From: Melanopsichium pennsylvanicum
Taxonomy: Eukaryota > Basidiomycota > Ustilaginomycetes > Ustilaginales
Reading direction: 5' to 3'
NCBI GenBank assembly: GCA_900208305.1
Contig: OAPG01000002.1
Coordinates: 1,550,001-1,614,000, forward strand
Length of the DNA: 64,000 nt
The position numbers were made by a program, and so were the translations under genes. Under the pieces are notes generated by a model. The model saw only the letters and a list, made by a program, of their open reading frames with translations. It was not told the DNA's origin and did not search any database. Shown piece after piece: positions 1 through 9,141 of the stretch (position 1 is its first letter; each line of letters opens with the position of its first letter).

Positions 1-795
1 ACATATGTTACAATCGTGTAGGGGAGCGTCAAGCAGAGGAACAAAAGCGAGAGAGAAGGGCCTCTTGATCCATCAGAAATCTCCAGTAGAATCTTTTGAC
101 CGTCATGGGGTGGCGCTTTTCAGCGCGCTCTGTGTGTTGTGTCCGGATCAATTGTGTCGCCAGTAGCAGATCATCATATGGAGTGCCTGCTTCCGTGTGT
201 TTTTCGCCTTCGTCATTCAGGTTGCATGATTCATAGAGAACTTACCTTCATCATCGTCGTCATCTTGCGGTAAACGGATGTCCGCCAGGTCATCCAAGCC
301 GCTGAGCGACTGTCCGTAATGTGTAAGCAACTCGTCATCGTCATTGAGGTTGAATGCAGCACCCTTTGCTGCTCTTCGTTGCTTCTCTGTGGCAAATCGT
401 TCTAGCATCTTTTCCTCGGGAGTCATGTTGGCATCGTTCTCACCGAAACGTCGGTCGACGAACGTTCCTGTACGGTTTCGTGCCTGCCATTCTGGAAGCA
501 AGGTCTCTCTTCTTTGTGCAAGCCCGCTTGCTTTGGCAGCGCCGGGTCGACCAACTGAGCCCTTGATTTTGCGACCAAGCACTTCATGCTTTGGCTTGGT
601 GAGCTTCTGATCGAATGGATTGAGGCCGGAAACGATGGAGTTGATCTTGTTCAAGCGAGCTGCAGCAGCATCCTTCTCGTCCTGACCGCCTTTTCGCGAG
701 CGTGACTTTTTGGAAAGTTGACGACGATCTGTGACGCCAGAGCTATGAAGTTTGGACTTGAGCTGAGACAGCTGCGAGCCGCCGCCCTTCGCCAT
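1..795 (-). CDS. NOP14: NOP14, U3 snoRNP-associated 40S ribosome assembly factor (5' exon, gene runs off the left edge)
   Basis: Nop14 is a nucleolar protein needed for pre-18S rRNA processing in the small-subunit processome. The start ATG is at 795 and exon 1 covers 795-246 (183 codons plus one base). It carries the family's N-terminus: a basic Ser/Lys-rich stretch, then the conserved NPFD motif near residue 60, a Gly-Arg-rich segment with the RRETLLPEW region, and the MTPEEKMLERF motif around residue 125. An acidic run of Asp/Glu closes the exon. A canonical GTAAGT donor starts at 245 in minus-strand reading, so the open frame beyond it to 217 is intronic. The rest of the visible sequence down to base 1 is intron or lies before an unplaced acceptor. 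The gene is head-to-head with NDUFA13. The family call is confident; the exon 2 boundary is not visible. Confidence 0.9.
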
Positions 796-1308
796 GATTG
801 AAGGACGAGTGTATGGGGCGAGTACTACCGTCTTTGTGCGACGGTAGGAGCTCTATGAGTGAGTGATTGAGACAGTCCTTGCAGTCAGATCTCCAATATG
901 TTGACCTACAGCAGACGCAGTGGTCGGAGGATCCAATTTGGTGAAGAGAAGGGTATATGGTGCCGGAGTAGATTGGCGCTTGGGTCGTGGCAGTCTCTAG
1001 ATGGTCTCTGTGAAGAAGAACGGCAAAAGTCAGATAAATTTACTGTAGTGTCATGTTCAGGGTCGTCAAAAAAAAAACCAAAAAAAACACACACACACAC
1101 ATATAGTTTGTAAAGAGAGGAAAATCTGATAATCAAATCGTGAATGATTGGAGGGGAGATCTCCCGATCAAATCGATTCGGTTCCGACGGCGAAACGGTC
1201 GGATTGAGTGTCTCAACGCGCCGCAACCATTGCTTGTAGGAAGCCACGCCTGATCACCTTGTCTTTCACCGCATCGACCAACCATCACAACGCTCGATAC
1301 AGACGACA
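796..1308. other. Intergenic region between divergent NOP14 and NDUFA13
   Basis: This 0.5-kb stretch lies between the two start codons and presumably holds both promoters. It contains an A-rich run followed by a short CA dinucleotide tract at about 1069-1102. I see no gene in it. Confidence 0.6.
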
Positions 1309-2036
1309 ATGAGCGGTGCAGGTGAGTAAGACATGCATTTGCGACGGCAACGCACCCCAAGTCGCAGCAACAGCAACGACTATTGGCTCTTGCGATGAAG
1401 GTAGAACCTCCTCCCCTTCCTCATCAATCGATATCATATCGCTCTCCTGCGATCATCATTCTGTTTACAATCGCTTATCTGCCACATTTGCATTTCTTAT
1501 TGATCCGCACTCTGACCATCGTGACTCCTATTATCTAAATTCTCTTACCATCAATGACAAAAGTCCCATTCCGACAGGATCTTCCTCCTTCTGGAGGCTA
1601 CCAGCCCATCCGATACAAGCGTAATTTGCCAGGCAAGAACCTGTCCGGTCTCACTATCTTTGGCGGTGTCATTGCTATCTGTGCATACGGCTTCTACAAG
1701 GTTGGCCTTAGTAACCTGGAACAGAGGTAGGTTCAAATCCCCTACAGCTTCACCAATTAACAAACTACAGTACCTCGCAATCGCTCAGCCCAATACTGAT
1801 CCCGCAAAGCTTGTCTTTTGAATGACTCCAACAGAGAGCTTAAGCGGGAACGAGCATGGTCGCGAATTCACCTGATTCCTTTGCTCATGGCCGAATCTGA
1901 CCGAGATGCTTACCGACGTAACGAGGCCCAGGTTGCACGAGAGAAAGAGATCATGAAGGACGTCCCTGGCTGGGAGGCTGGCAAGTCGGTGTACAACACA
2001 AAGCGATACACTCCACCCAACTTTGTGGTATTGTAG
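1309..2036 (+). CDS. NDUFA13: NDUFA13/GRIM-19, accessory subunit B16.6 of mitochondrial complex I
   Basis: This is an inner-membrane accessory subunit of NADH:ubiquinone oxidoreductase. The model has three exons: 1309-1321, 1564-1726 and 1835-2036, giving 125 aa. Exon 1 reads M-S-G-A and joins at a GTGAGT donor. The exon 2 donor is GTAGGT at 1727, and exon 3 begins after CAG at 1834. Conserved landmarks are QDLPPSGGYQPI followed by YKRNLP near the N-terminus, one membrane span (about residues 30-50), and the IIMKDVP-like segment EIMKDVPGW near the C-terminus. An alternative start at the in-frame ATG 1554 would replace the first residues with M-T-K. The spliced start is preferred because of the strong donor and exact frame agreement. 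The presence of the gene implies a respiratory chain with complex I, as in smuts and unlike budding yeast. Confidence 0.88.
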
Positions 2037-2185
2037 ATTTTTCCAACTCCCGTTTGCCTTACGAGGCAGCAGCAATACGCAGAATCAACTCCTGCAAACG
2101 AAACAGTACAAGTGAGGGACGACAAGATTGCTGTATAGCTGCATGCAGCCGCCTGAGTTGCTAGACACACCTATGTGCTTGCAAA

Positions 2186-2377
2186 TTACTTTCTGCAGTC
2201 GACGCAGGGAGCAACTCTCTGACTCTTATGAGCCTCCCGCAGGTTGAGCTTGAGGATTCGCTCTTTGCATAGGCGGCATTGATGATTACCAAGTCCATCG
2301 AGGTATGCCGCGACGGCGGGGGCAATGACTGTGTTCGGTACAAGACAGACGGAAGTTCGGGTTGTGGTGACCAGCAC
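2186..2377 (-). CDS. Doubtful short ORF with two CxxC pairs (possible last exon of a small protein)
   Basis: The minus-strand frame ends with HQCRLCKERI, then about 17 residues, then APCVDCRK and a stop at 2186. The CxxC-x(~22)-CxxC arrangement suggests a small zinc-binding module. No ATG opens the frame. A pyrimidine-rich tract ending in ACAG, just inside it, could be a splice acceptor (exon from about 2329). A possible upstream exon on the same strand reads as a short Ser/Arg/Ala-rich, presequence-like peptide before a GTAAGC donor, but its phase does not fit this frame. I do not recognise the family. It could be a chance frame. Confidence 0.18.
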   Translation of the reverse strand: MLVTTTRTSVCLVPNTVIAPAVAAYLDGLGNHQCRLCKERILKLNLREAHKSQRVAPCVDCRK

Positions 2378-3250
2378 ATATCATAGCCTGTCATCACCTC
2401 GATCGCTGAATACTGACAGACACAAGTAACTGGTTTCACGTCATCCGGTCAGGCGAAAGGTCACTGGCTTGCTTACAGTCGTGGCTGCTGAGGCTAGGCG
2501 TGCTGATGTGCTCGATGACCCACCGAGGCGCATAAAGAGAGCAAGTATGCCAAGAACGCGTACCCAACCATGATTGCCCGCCACGTTTGTATGTGGATGG
2601 CTGAACATTGTGTGGACAAGATGTATAGCACTATAGCAACATCAGCTTGGAAGAATTAAGTGGGTTGAGCAGCTGAAGCCGGAGTTGAGGGCCGTTTGTA
2701 GCTGTCAGTCCGGTTTCCTTGAATGTCGACATTCGCCTTCCTTCGTGCTTTCTGACAAGGCAGCTCCCATCCTGAGACAAGCTCAAACATATGTTGTGCT
2801 TGAGGGTGACAACGGAAAGAGGATGACTTGTTGAAAACAAGACATGGCAAGAGCTCAAGGATGATGCTGTGTGACATCAAGGATGCATGTTGTCTCTATC
2901 GTCGCGGCGTATTCGCAGTGGTGTCTGCATGCTCACATGACTTTCGCTCTGACGCAGATCTGGTGTACAGTGCTGCTTTACGATGTCTCTATCAAGATCC
3001 GTAACATGGTCAAGCCGTATTAAAGAATCGCTAGGAACTCAGCTGGCAACGCAAGAGTGCCCTGTAGGATTGAACTGACACAGAATAAAGAGCGTCAGGT
3101 CAATATTTGCTCAACCGCGTGATGTCCATTCAAAGGTTGCCGGACCAACCTTCCTCAGACAAGGCAGCGCCCAAAAGGTAGGTTTTGTAAATGAGAGACC
3201 AAATACTCCTCGAACTAAAGACAAGGTGCGCAAAAAAGAGTGTATTGCGC

Positions 3251-3260
3251 AAAAAAAAAA
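3251..3260 (-). terminator. Pol III terminator of tRNA-Leu
   Basis: A run of ten T in minus-strand reading begins six bases after the discriminator base of the tRNA. This is the usual RNA polymerase III stop. Confidence 0.85.
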
Positions 3261-3265
3261 CGTGT

Positions 3266-3367
3266 TGACAAGAGTGGGATTCGAACCCACGCCCGAAGAT
3301 AGCAGGTTTCCTCGAACGAACAAGGTATCTCCTTAATGCTACGCCTTAACCGCTCGGCCATCTTGCC
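3266..3367 (-). tRNA. tRNA-Leu(AAG) with a 25-nt intron
   Basis: In minus-strand reading the gene starts GGCAAGA at 3367 and ends TCTTGTC plus discriminator A at 3266, giving a 7-bp acceptor stem with one G-T pair. The D-arm A-box reads TGGCCGAGCGG. The T-arm is GTGGG-TTCGAAT-CCCAC and contains the B-box. The anticodon stem is TAGCA/TGCTA, and the loop before the intron reads T-T-A-A-G-G, so the anticodon is AAG (3334-3332), decoding CUU. The intron is 3330-3306, between positions 37 and 38. The short variable arm and G37 also suit Leu. The AAG anticodon depends on placing the intron at the canonical site. Confidence 0.9.
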
Positions 3368-3782
3368 AGAAGTATCCCTGCGAAGGACATAAGTAAATAT
3401 AAATGCGCACGCCAAGTTGAGCCTGAAGTGACGCACGGATCTTACTCGCCCCCACTCGTCCATGCGTCAATCTTCAGGGTCGATATGTGCATGTCCTGCT
3501 TCTGCACCATTACATTCCAGCTCGTACACAGCACATCCAGCTGAGCACAGAGGAGAGCTGGTATCTAACAGCCAGCTTCACTCACGTCGAGCCTTTGTAC
3601 TCGACTGAGGAACGCCCGATAAGCAGTTACGAAACCAAAGCTCACTCTAGCCGATTCTCCATCACCCTCGAGTCGCGTTCTGGCATGGACAGCTCATAAC
3701 ACACACTCTATCGCGCTCGAAGAGGCGTACGCACGAGCTTCAGTGCAGTTCAAGCCGGCTCTCTTCACTGGCCACTTCTACC
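3368..3782. other. Upstream region of VPS41
   Basis: This 0.4-kb spacer between tRNA-Leu and VPS41 presumably carries the VPS41 promoter and leader. I see nothing else in it. Confidence 0.5.
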
Positions 3783-6700
3783 ATGTCGTCGCCGGAAGAA
3801 ACCGTCAAGTTGGCTTCCGAGATCCAGAAGCGTCAAGCAGATTTCCCGACTTTCGCAACCCGTGGCTTTGGTCGCCGTGACCGCCCCGGACTCCGCACTA
3901 GCGCCTCTTATCAGAGCACTAGTCCAAGTTATGACGAGACTGCTGCTGAAGCTAGTCGATACAGTGAGACTGGCAAGAACGAAAGAGAAAGTATCGATGA
4001 CGAAACAGTAACCGACATTGTGGTAACGCTTCCTGACGACGACGATGAGGAAGCAGGCCAACTTGAAATGGACTATGCGCCTTTCGACGTTGAAGACAAG
4101 AAAAAGGCTGAAGAGGCCACGAATTCAGACAGAGATGAAGGCGAAAGGCCGTCGCTTGCCGCAGAGATCCTGGCTGCAGCGGCATCGTCAGGAGGACCCG
4201 CTTCTCCACGAAAACGCACAAAGCGCAGGCCGGACTCGCTGAGCAGGGCACATAGCAGCTCTTCGGCGGGTCGAAGCAGTGTCAGCACGCTGGACTCACT
4301 GCCTACTTCTCCGAGGCGAGAGAGGCCATCACTTCGCAGGGGTGAGTCGAGCAGGGATTCGCAGTATGAGACCAAAAAGCGCATGACGGTACTTCTTGAT
4401 GGTGAGATGCCCAACGAAGACGTGGGCGCTGCAACCGACGAGAAGTTTGAAGACGGGCCACGGTCTGTACAGGAGTCAGGTGGAATCCAGGCAACGCAGG
4501 ACGACGAAGCAAAGGCAAGAGCGAGGCAAAAGTCTGACGCCGTGTCGGAGTCCTGTCGGCTGCAAGAATCCATCGACGGCAGCGACAGGGGAGCATCAGT
4601 AACCGAGCCTGAGGACGAGGAGGAAAGCAATTCTCAAGAAGGAGTCTCCTCTGACGACTCAGACGAAGAATCAGACGAGTCGGAAGAGGAGGTTGAGCCA
4701 TCGCTCAAGTACTCTCGCTTGAAAGGTGGAATATCCGACATCCTCAAAAAGGACACCGCGTCGTCCTTCACCATGTCCCCTCGCTATATCGCTCTGGGCA
4801 CCCATAGTGGAATGATCTTTATTCTCGACCACTCCTCTTCTCTCATCAAAGGCTTTCGACTCCACACTGCACCTATTCTCGATCTTGTCATTGACACCAC
4901 CTCGGACTTCGTCGCCGCCGCTTCCATGGATGGACTCGTTTCCATCTCTGCATTAGCCACCGCCGAGCAGTATGTGTTTGACTTCAAGCGCCCCATGCGG
5001 TGTATAAGCCTCGAGCCCAACTTTGGCAGGAAGAGCAGCAGGGCATTTGTATGTGGTGGAATGGCGGGCAATCTCATCCACAGGGAGAAGAGTTGGTTCG
5101 GGCACAAAGAGACGGTGCTGCATCAAGGAGAGGGACCGATTTGGTCGACGAGGTGGCGCGGAAATATGATTGCTTGGGCGAGTGACAAGGGCGTCCGAGT
5201 GTATGACACAGAGGCTAAGCAAAGGATCAGCTTCATCAGTCCTCCAAACAAGGAAGTCAGGGGTGATCTGAACAGGTGCTCGCTGTATTGGCAGGACGAC
5301 AAGACCTTGCTCATTGCTTGGGCGGACCATATCAAGGTTGCAAAGATCAAAGAAAAGCAGACCGGAGGAGCGACAGCAAGCTCGAGCGCGAGTATTACGT
5401 CAAACTCGACACAAAGTGCCGCAATGGCATTGAGCAAGGTGGGAGTTTCCGGGGCAACTGCTGGACCGCATTACTATATCGAGATTACGGCCATCTTCCA
5501 GCTCGATTGTATGATCTCAGGCATTGCTCCTTATGGGCTCGACTACCTCGTGCTCGCTTATGTCACAGAAGAACCCGAAGACGAGTCTGACGAGTCTGAA
5601 GACGGTCTAGAAGATGGCTCCGTCAGACAAGTGCTCAAACGAAGTGAGGTCTTGCGGCCAGAATTGCGAATTATCAGCAGACAAGGTGAAGAACTCAGCT
5701 CCGACGTCCTCTCTTTAAACGACTACTCGCGCTTCCAATGCAACGATTATCTCCTTATCCCGTCACCAGAAGCCCACGCTTACTCTGCTGCCCTCCTTGC
5801 TGGTCGCAAAGTCCGCACAGCCTCGACACTCTCTTCCGAATTCTACGTCGTCTCTCCCCGCGATATTGTTCTGTCAAAAGCACGAGACGAGAAGGACCAT
5901 GTCGGGTGGTTGCTCGAGCGACAACGATTCCAGGAAGCTCTTGTCAAGGTCGAAGCCCTGGGTCGCACGGCAGCGCTGCAAAATGGCTTTGATGCGGAGG
6001 ATATTGGCAAGAAGTACCTCAACTGGCTAGTCGACGAAGACAGATATGATGAGGCGGCAAGGGTGGCGAGTAAGATCTTGGGTAGGAACGTCGCAGCGTG
6101 GGAAGATTGGATTTTCCTCTTTCTCGAAAAGGGCAAGTTGGAGTTGGCGATCCCGTTCATCCCAACGACGGACCCCAAACTCGGTGAGGTCGTGTATGAC
6201 ATGATTTTGGCACACCTCCTGGGGTATGACTTGGAGAAATTGCTGCAAATCATTCAGGAATGGCCACCAGAGATCTATTCGACCCATGCGGTGGTATTGG
6301 CGATTGAGGATAGGCTCAAGTCTGGAGGAAAGACGGAGGAAAAGTTGCTCATGGAGTGCGTGGCAGAGATCTACATCCGCAACCGCCATCCCGGAAAAGC
6401 GCTCCAATACTATCTCCGCTTGAGAAGGGCAAACGTATTTGATCTGATTCGAGAAAACAACCTGTTCACAGCCGTCCAAGACCAAGCACTGCTTCTTATC
6501 GAGTTTGAAGAAGACCTCAAGAGCCGTCGCGCACAAACTTCCACCTCGAAACACGGTGCAGCGATAGACCTCTTGGTCGATCACACCTTTTCGATCCCAA
6601 TAGGCCGAGTCATCTCTCAACTCGAAACACATCACAAGTACCTCTACATGTACTTGGACGCCTTGTTCGAAAGAGACTCGCAGCAGGTGACCCCGTTCTC

Positions 6701-7721
6701 GGACCTGCAGATCAAACTATATGCGGAGTACGAGCCAGCACGACTCATGCCATACCTTCGCGCCATGTCCAGCTTTTACTCTTTCGAAAAGGCGTATTCG
6801 ATCTGCGAAGAACAGGACTTTGTGCCCGAGATGGTATTTCTCCTGGGTCGGGTTGGCGATAACAAACGGGCTTTGTCTCTGATTATCGAGAGGTTGGGTG
6901 ATGTGGGGAGGGCGATTGACTTTGCCAAGGAGCAGAATGACGATGATCTTTGGGAAGATCTTTTGCTCTACTCTGAATCGAGGCCAGCCTTCATCAGGGG
7001 ATTGTTGGAGAATGTGGGAGCAGAAATCGATCCGATTCGACCGATAAGGAGAATCAAGAACGGGTTACAGATTCCGGGGTTGAAATCGGCCTTGATCAAG
7101 ATTTTGAGTGATTTCACACTGCAGATCAGTCTTCTCGAGGGATGCGAAGCCATACTGAGTCATGATACCAAGGTACTTTCGGATGAGTTGCAGAGGTCGC
7201 AGTTGTACGCGAGTTATATGGATGACGAGAGCGTCTGCGCTAGTTGCAGCCAAGCGCTTTTCGCAGCAAAGAGCAAGGACGGGGGCGAAGGGGATACGTA
7301 CACCAAAGCCAGGCAGAGCAAGGTCGTTGTTTATCTTTGCGGACATGTACATCATCTCAAATGTCTGCTTCCACCAGCAAACATTCCGGTGATGAAGACA
7401 CCGGCGGCAACAGGCGAAATCAAGTGCACAACGACGCAAGCTTTCGCAAGTACCCCTAGCATTCGTCAACGATGGAGTCGGATCGAGCCTCAACCCACTC
7501 CAGATGCCGAAAAAGGAATCGGAGTTGCAGAAGCAAAGCACGTCACTACAGCATCGGTGGTGGATTTGTCGAATTACGGGCCACTACAGCGAGCAAATCA
7601 TGCCACGGAGCAGTTTCAAGCACGTCTCAATTACGAGGCTAGATTGCGCTCTACTGTGGTCGGCAAAAGAGGTTGCCCGAGTTGTCTTAAGGAAGGTCTT
7701 GTGGCCCCTGCGTACGCTTGA
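3783..7721 (+). CDS. VPS41: VPS41, HOPS tethering complex subunit
   Basis: Vps41 is the Rab7/Ypt7-binding subunit of HOPS and tethers membranes for fusion with the vacuole, including the AP-3 route. The protein is 1312 aa from one exon and starts at the ATG in TACCATGTCG. Residues 1 to about 310 form a low-complexity extension, Ser-rich and then very acidic. The conserved core begins with the propeller segment GISDILKKD ... YIALGTHSGMIFILD (about 315-640). Helical clathrin-heavy-chain-type repeats follow (about 700-1120). The C-terminus has a RING-like module with CASC near residue 1151, LCGHVHHLKC and a final GCPSC at 1297-1301, separated by a long insert. At 1312 aa it is much longer than yeast or human Vps41, mainly because of the acidic N-terminus and the insert in the RING region. 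Confidence 0.95.
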   Translation: MSSPEETVKLASEIQKRQADFPTFATRGFGRRDRPGLRTSASYQSTSPSYDETAAEASRYSETGKNERESIDDETVTDIVVTLPDDDDEEAGQLEMDYAPFDVEDKKKAEEATNSDRDEGERPSLAAEILAAAASSGGPASPRKRTKRRPDSLSRAHSSSSAGRSSVSTLDSLPTSPRRERPSLRRGESSRDSQYETKKRMTVLLDGEMPNEDVGAATDEKFEDGPRSVQESGGIQATQDDEAKARARQKSDAVSESCRLQESIDGSDRGASVTEPEDEEESNSQEGVSSDDSDEESDESEEEVEPSLKYSRLKGGISDILKKDTASSFTMSPRYIALGTHSGMIFILDHSSSLIKGFRLHTAPILDLVIDTTSDFVAAASMDGLVSISALATAEQYVFDFKRPMRCISLEPNFGRKSSRAFVCGGMAGNLIHREKSWFGHKETVLHQGEGPIWSTRWRGNMIAWASDKGVRVYDTEAKQRISFISPPNKEVRGDLNRCSLYWQDDKTLLIAWADHIKVAKIKEKQTGGATASSSASITSNSTQSAAMALSKVGVSGATAGPHYYIEITAIFQLDCMISGIAPYGLDYLVLAYVTEEPEDESDESEDGLEDGSVRQVLKRSEVLRPELRIISRQGEELSSDVLSLNDYSRFQCNDYLLIPSPEAHAYSAALLAGRKVRTASTLSSEFYVVSPRDIVLSKARDEKDHVGWLLERQRFQEALVKVEALGRTAALQNGFDAEDIGKKYLNWLVDEDRYDEAARVASKILGRNVAAWEDWIFLFLEKGKLELAIPFIPTTDPKLGEVVYDMILAHLLGYDLEKLLQIIQEWPPEIYSTHAVVLAIEDRLKSGGKTEEKLLMECVAEIYIRNRHPGKALQYYLRLRRANVFDLIRENNLFTAVQDQALLLIEFEEDLKSRRAQTSTSKHGAAIDLLVDHTFSIPIGRVISQLETHHKYLYMYLDALFERDSQQVTPFSDLQIKLYAEYEPARLMPYLRAMSSFYSFEKAYSICEEQDFVPEMVFLLGRVGDNKRALSLIIERLGDVGRAIDFAKEQNDDDLWEDLLLYSESRPAFIRGLLENVGAEIDPIRPIRRIKNGLQIPGLKSALIKILSDFTLQISLLEGCEAILSHDTKVLSDELQRSQLYASYMDDESVCASCSQALFAAKSKDGGEGDTYTKARQSKVVVYLCGHVHHLKCLLPPANIPVMKTPAATGEIKCTTTQAFASTPSIRQRWSRIEPQPTPDAEKGIGVAEAKHVTTASVVDLSNYGPLQRANHATEQFQARLNYEARLRSTVVGKRGCPSCLKEGLVAPAYA

Positions 7722-7891
7722 CCTTCCTTCAGGCATTCCACTTGTTAAGCAGTTTCATATTCAACGAATCTCATGGCATTGCCACAAAACCTTCGCATCT
7801 ATTACCCAAGATCTGCGTCGTAAGCCCGGACACACTCTTCATCTTGGGTTTCATGTCATGGACAATTGTTTGATTCTGCAAAAGGGGAGTT

Positions 7892-8746
7892 CTAGACATT
7901 GAGCCTTCCTTCGGCACTGGCCCTCTCCAAGGGTGTAGGTTTGCCTTCCCACATGGCTCTCTCCCTCTCTCCCTGGGCACCCATCCTTGGTGGAGGCGTG
8001 AAAAATTTGCATCGACTCTTGAAAGCGTCTAGACTTCTTGCTCTGATGATACTTTCGACTTTGAGTTCATTGTGCAGTTGTCTTGCCAAGGTTTCAGCAG
8101 TATTTTCGGCTCTGCTCCATCGTATTTGACTTGATGCCGAGCTTTTGGTTTTCGGATTTAAAGAAGGTTTGTAATCTGCGTCTAGGATGCGATCTGACGT
8201 TGGAACATTTGAGTCGACTGCTGTTAAGGGAGGTAGAGTAGGGTTTGCAGCTTGGTCGGCGACATTGATGCAAAAGCGTACTGCATCTTCTCTACCCGAC
8301 CAGACGGCGACCAATTCATTCCAAAACTCGACACATGCACCGGGTGCAGGTGTACTATACGTGCTCGTCCCCAAATCTTGTACACTATCACTCTTTGCGT
8401 TCCCTGAAAGCAGACTTGGACTTGTGGACTGGCCCAAGGCACGCGATCGTGCAAAGCTTCGGTTGATCCGAGTGGTAATCCCATCGTCCAACGCACGGTA
8501 TTGTCGAAGAAGCTCTTTGAATTCTCGGATGTTCAGACACGTAGATGGCAAAAGATTTGTCACGGAAGGTGGTGTCAGTGGTTTAAGAACTGAGGCTGAT
8601 CCAAGGTCTACCGTCTCATACTGAGGGGCATATGGAGTAGAGGTAGGTGCAGAAGATGCGTCTGTGTTGGAAGGTTGGGTCGCAGTAGCAGCGTCAGTGG
8701 ACTTGCGGTTGAAGCGGCTCAACGAGGGTGAGACCCAGGTCGACAT
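7892..8746 (-). CDS. MIX23: MIX23 (CCDC58 family), mitochondrial intermembrane-space protein
   Basis: MIX23 proteins are small cysteine-containing intermembrane-space proteins that use the Mia40 oxidative import route. This one is 284 aa. The family pattern is clear: Cys70 followed by FKELLRQYRALDDGI, Cys138 and Cys159 flanking an FWNEL helix, and a C-terminal block LHNELKVESIIRARS ... FKSRCKFFTPPP with Cys246. The four cysteines match the four seen in the human homologue as I recall it. The protein is about twice the animal length because of a Ser/Thr-rich N-terminal extension (residues 1-60) and loops around 100-135 and 165-205. It converges with VPS41, 170 bp apart. The family call is confident; redox function is inferred. 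Confidence 0.85.
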   Translation of the reverse strand: MSTWVSPSLSRFNRKSTDAATATQPSNTDASSAPTSTPYAPQYETVDLGSASVLKPLTPPSVTNLLPSTCLNIREFKELLRQYRALDDGITTRINRSFARSRALGQSTSPSLLSGNAKSDSVQDLGTSTYSTPAPGACVEFWNELVAVWSGREDAVRFCINVADQAANPTLPPLTAVDSNVPTSDRILDADYKPSLNPKTKSSASSQIRWSRAENTAETLARQLHNELKVESIIRARSLDAFKSRCKFFTPPPRMGAQGERERAMWEGKPTPLERASAEGRLNV

Positions 8747-9141
8747 GTTGAAAATCTCTTGAACGGGTAGAGCTGTATCGCGGATGAGTTAGGGTGAGTG
8801 AGATGATGGTAAGACGATCAGGTGGGCAGAGGAAAGACCGCGCGATTCGCTACAAGATCAACCTGCTACACACACAGGAACATGTGGTAATCTTCCTTTT
8901 GGCGGCTCAGTCGTCTGCACGAACCGTCCTCCGGAATCCGAGCTTTCCCCAACCTCACGTCACGTCACCTCACCTCCGCTCAACCACACCCTTTTTTGAT
9001 CTTCAATGTTGGCCATGGCTCCAAGGAAGCTCCTTTCTGCCCATCTTTGCTAGTCATTGCGGAGGGCGAGGAACTACACTCACATGAGCTCTCAAGGTAT
9101 TTGATTGGAAATCGTAATTTGTTCCTGATATTAACAGCTTT
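8747..9141. other. Spacer between MIX23 (5' side) and the D-2-hydroxyacid dehydrogenase (3' side)
   Basis: Both flanking genes are on the minus strand, so this 0.4 kb holds the MIX23 promoter... only if the dehydrogenase, which lies farther right, ends here as its stop at 9142 indicates. No additional gene is visible. Confidence 0.45.

Larger units (their letters stand above)
2037..3265. other. Gene-poor 1.2-kb stretch
   Basis: This lies between the end of NDUFA13 and tRNA-Leu. I find no long open frame or recognisable RNA gene. The only protein-like stretch is a short minus-strand frame with two CxxC pairs, listed separately. Confidence 0.5.

Noticed and set aside
1727..1765. Sequence resembling a tRNA T-arm (GTAGG-TTCAAAT...CCTAC)
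   Set aside because: The loop is nine bases, there is no acceptor stem or D-arm, and it lies in the second NDUFA13 intron.
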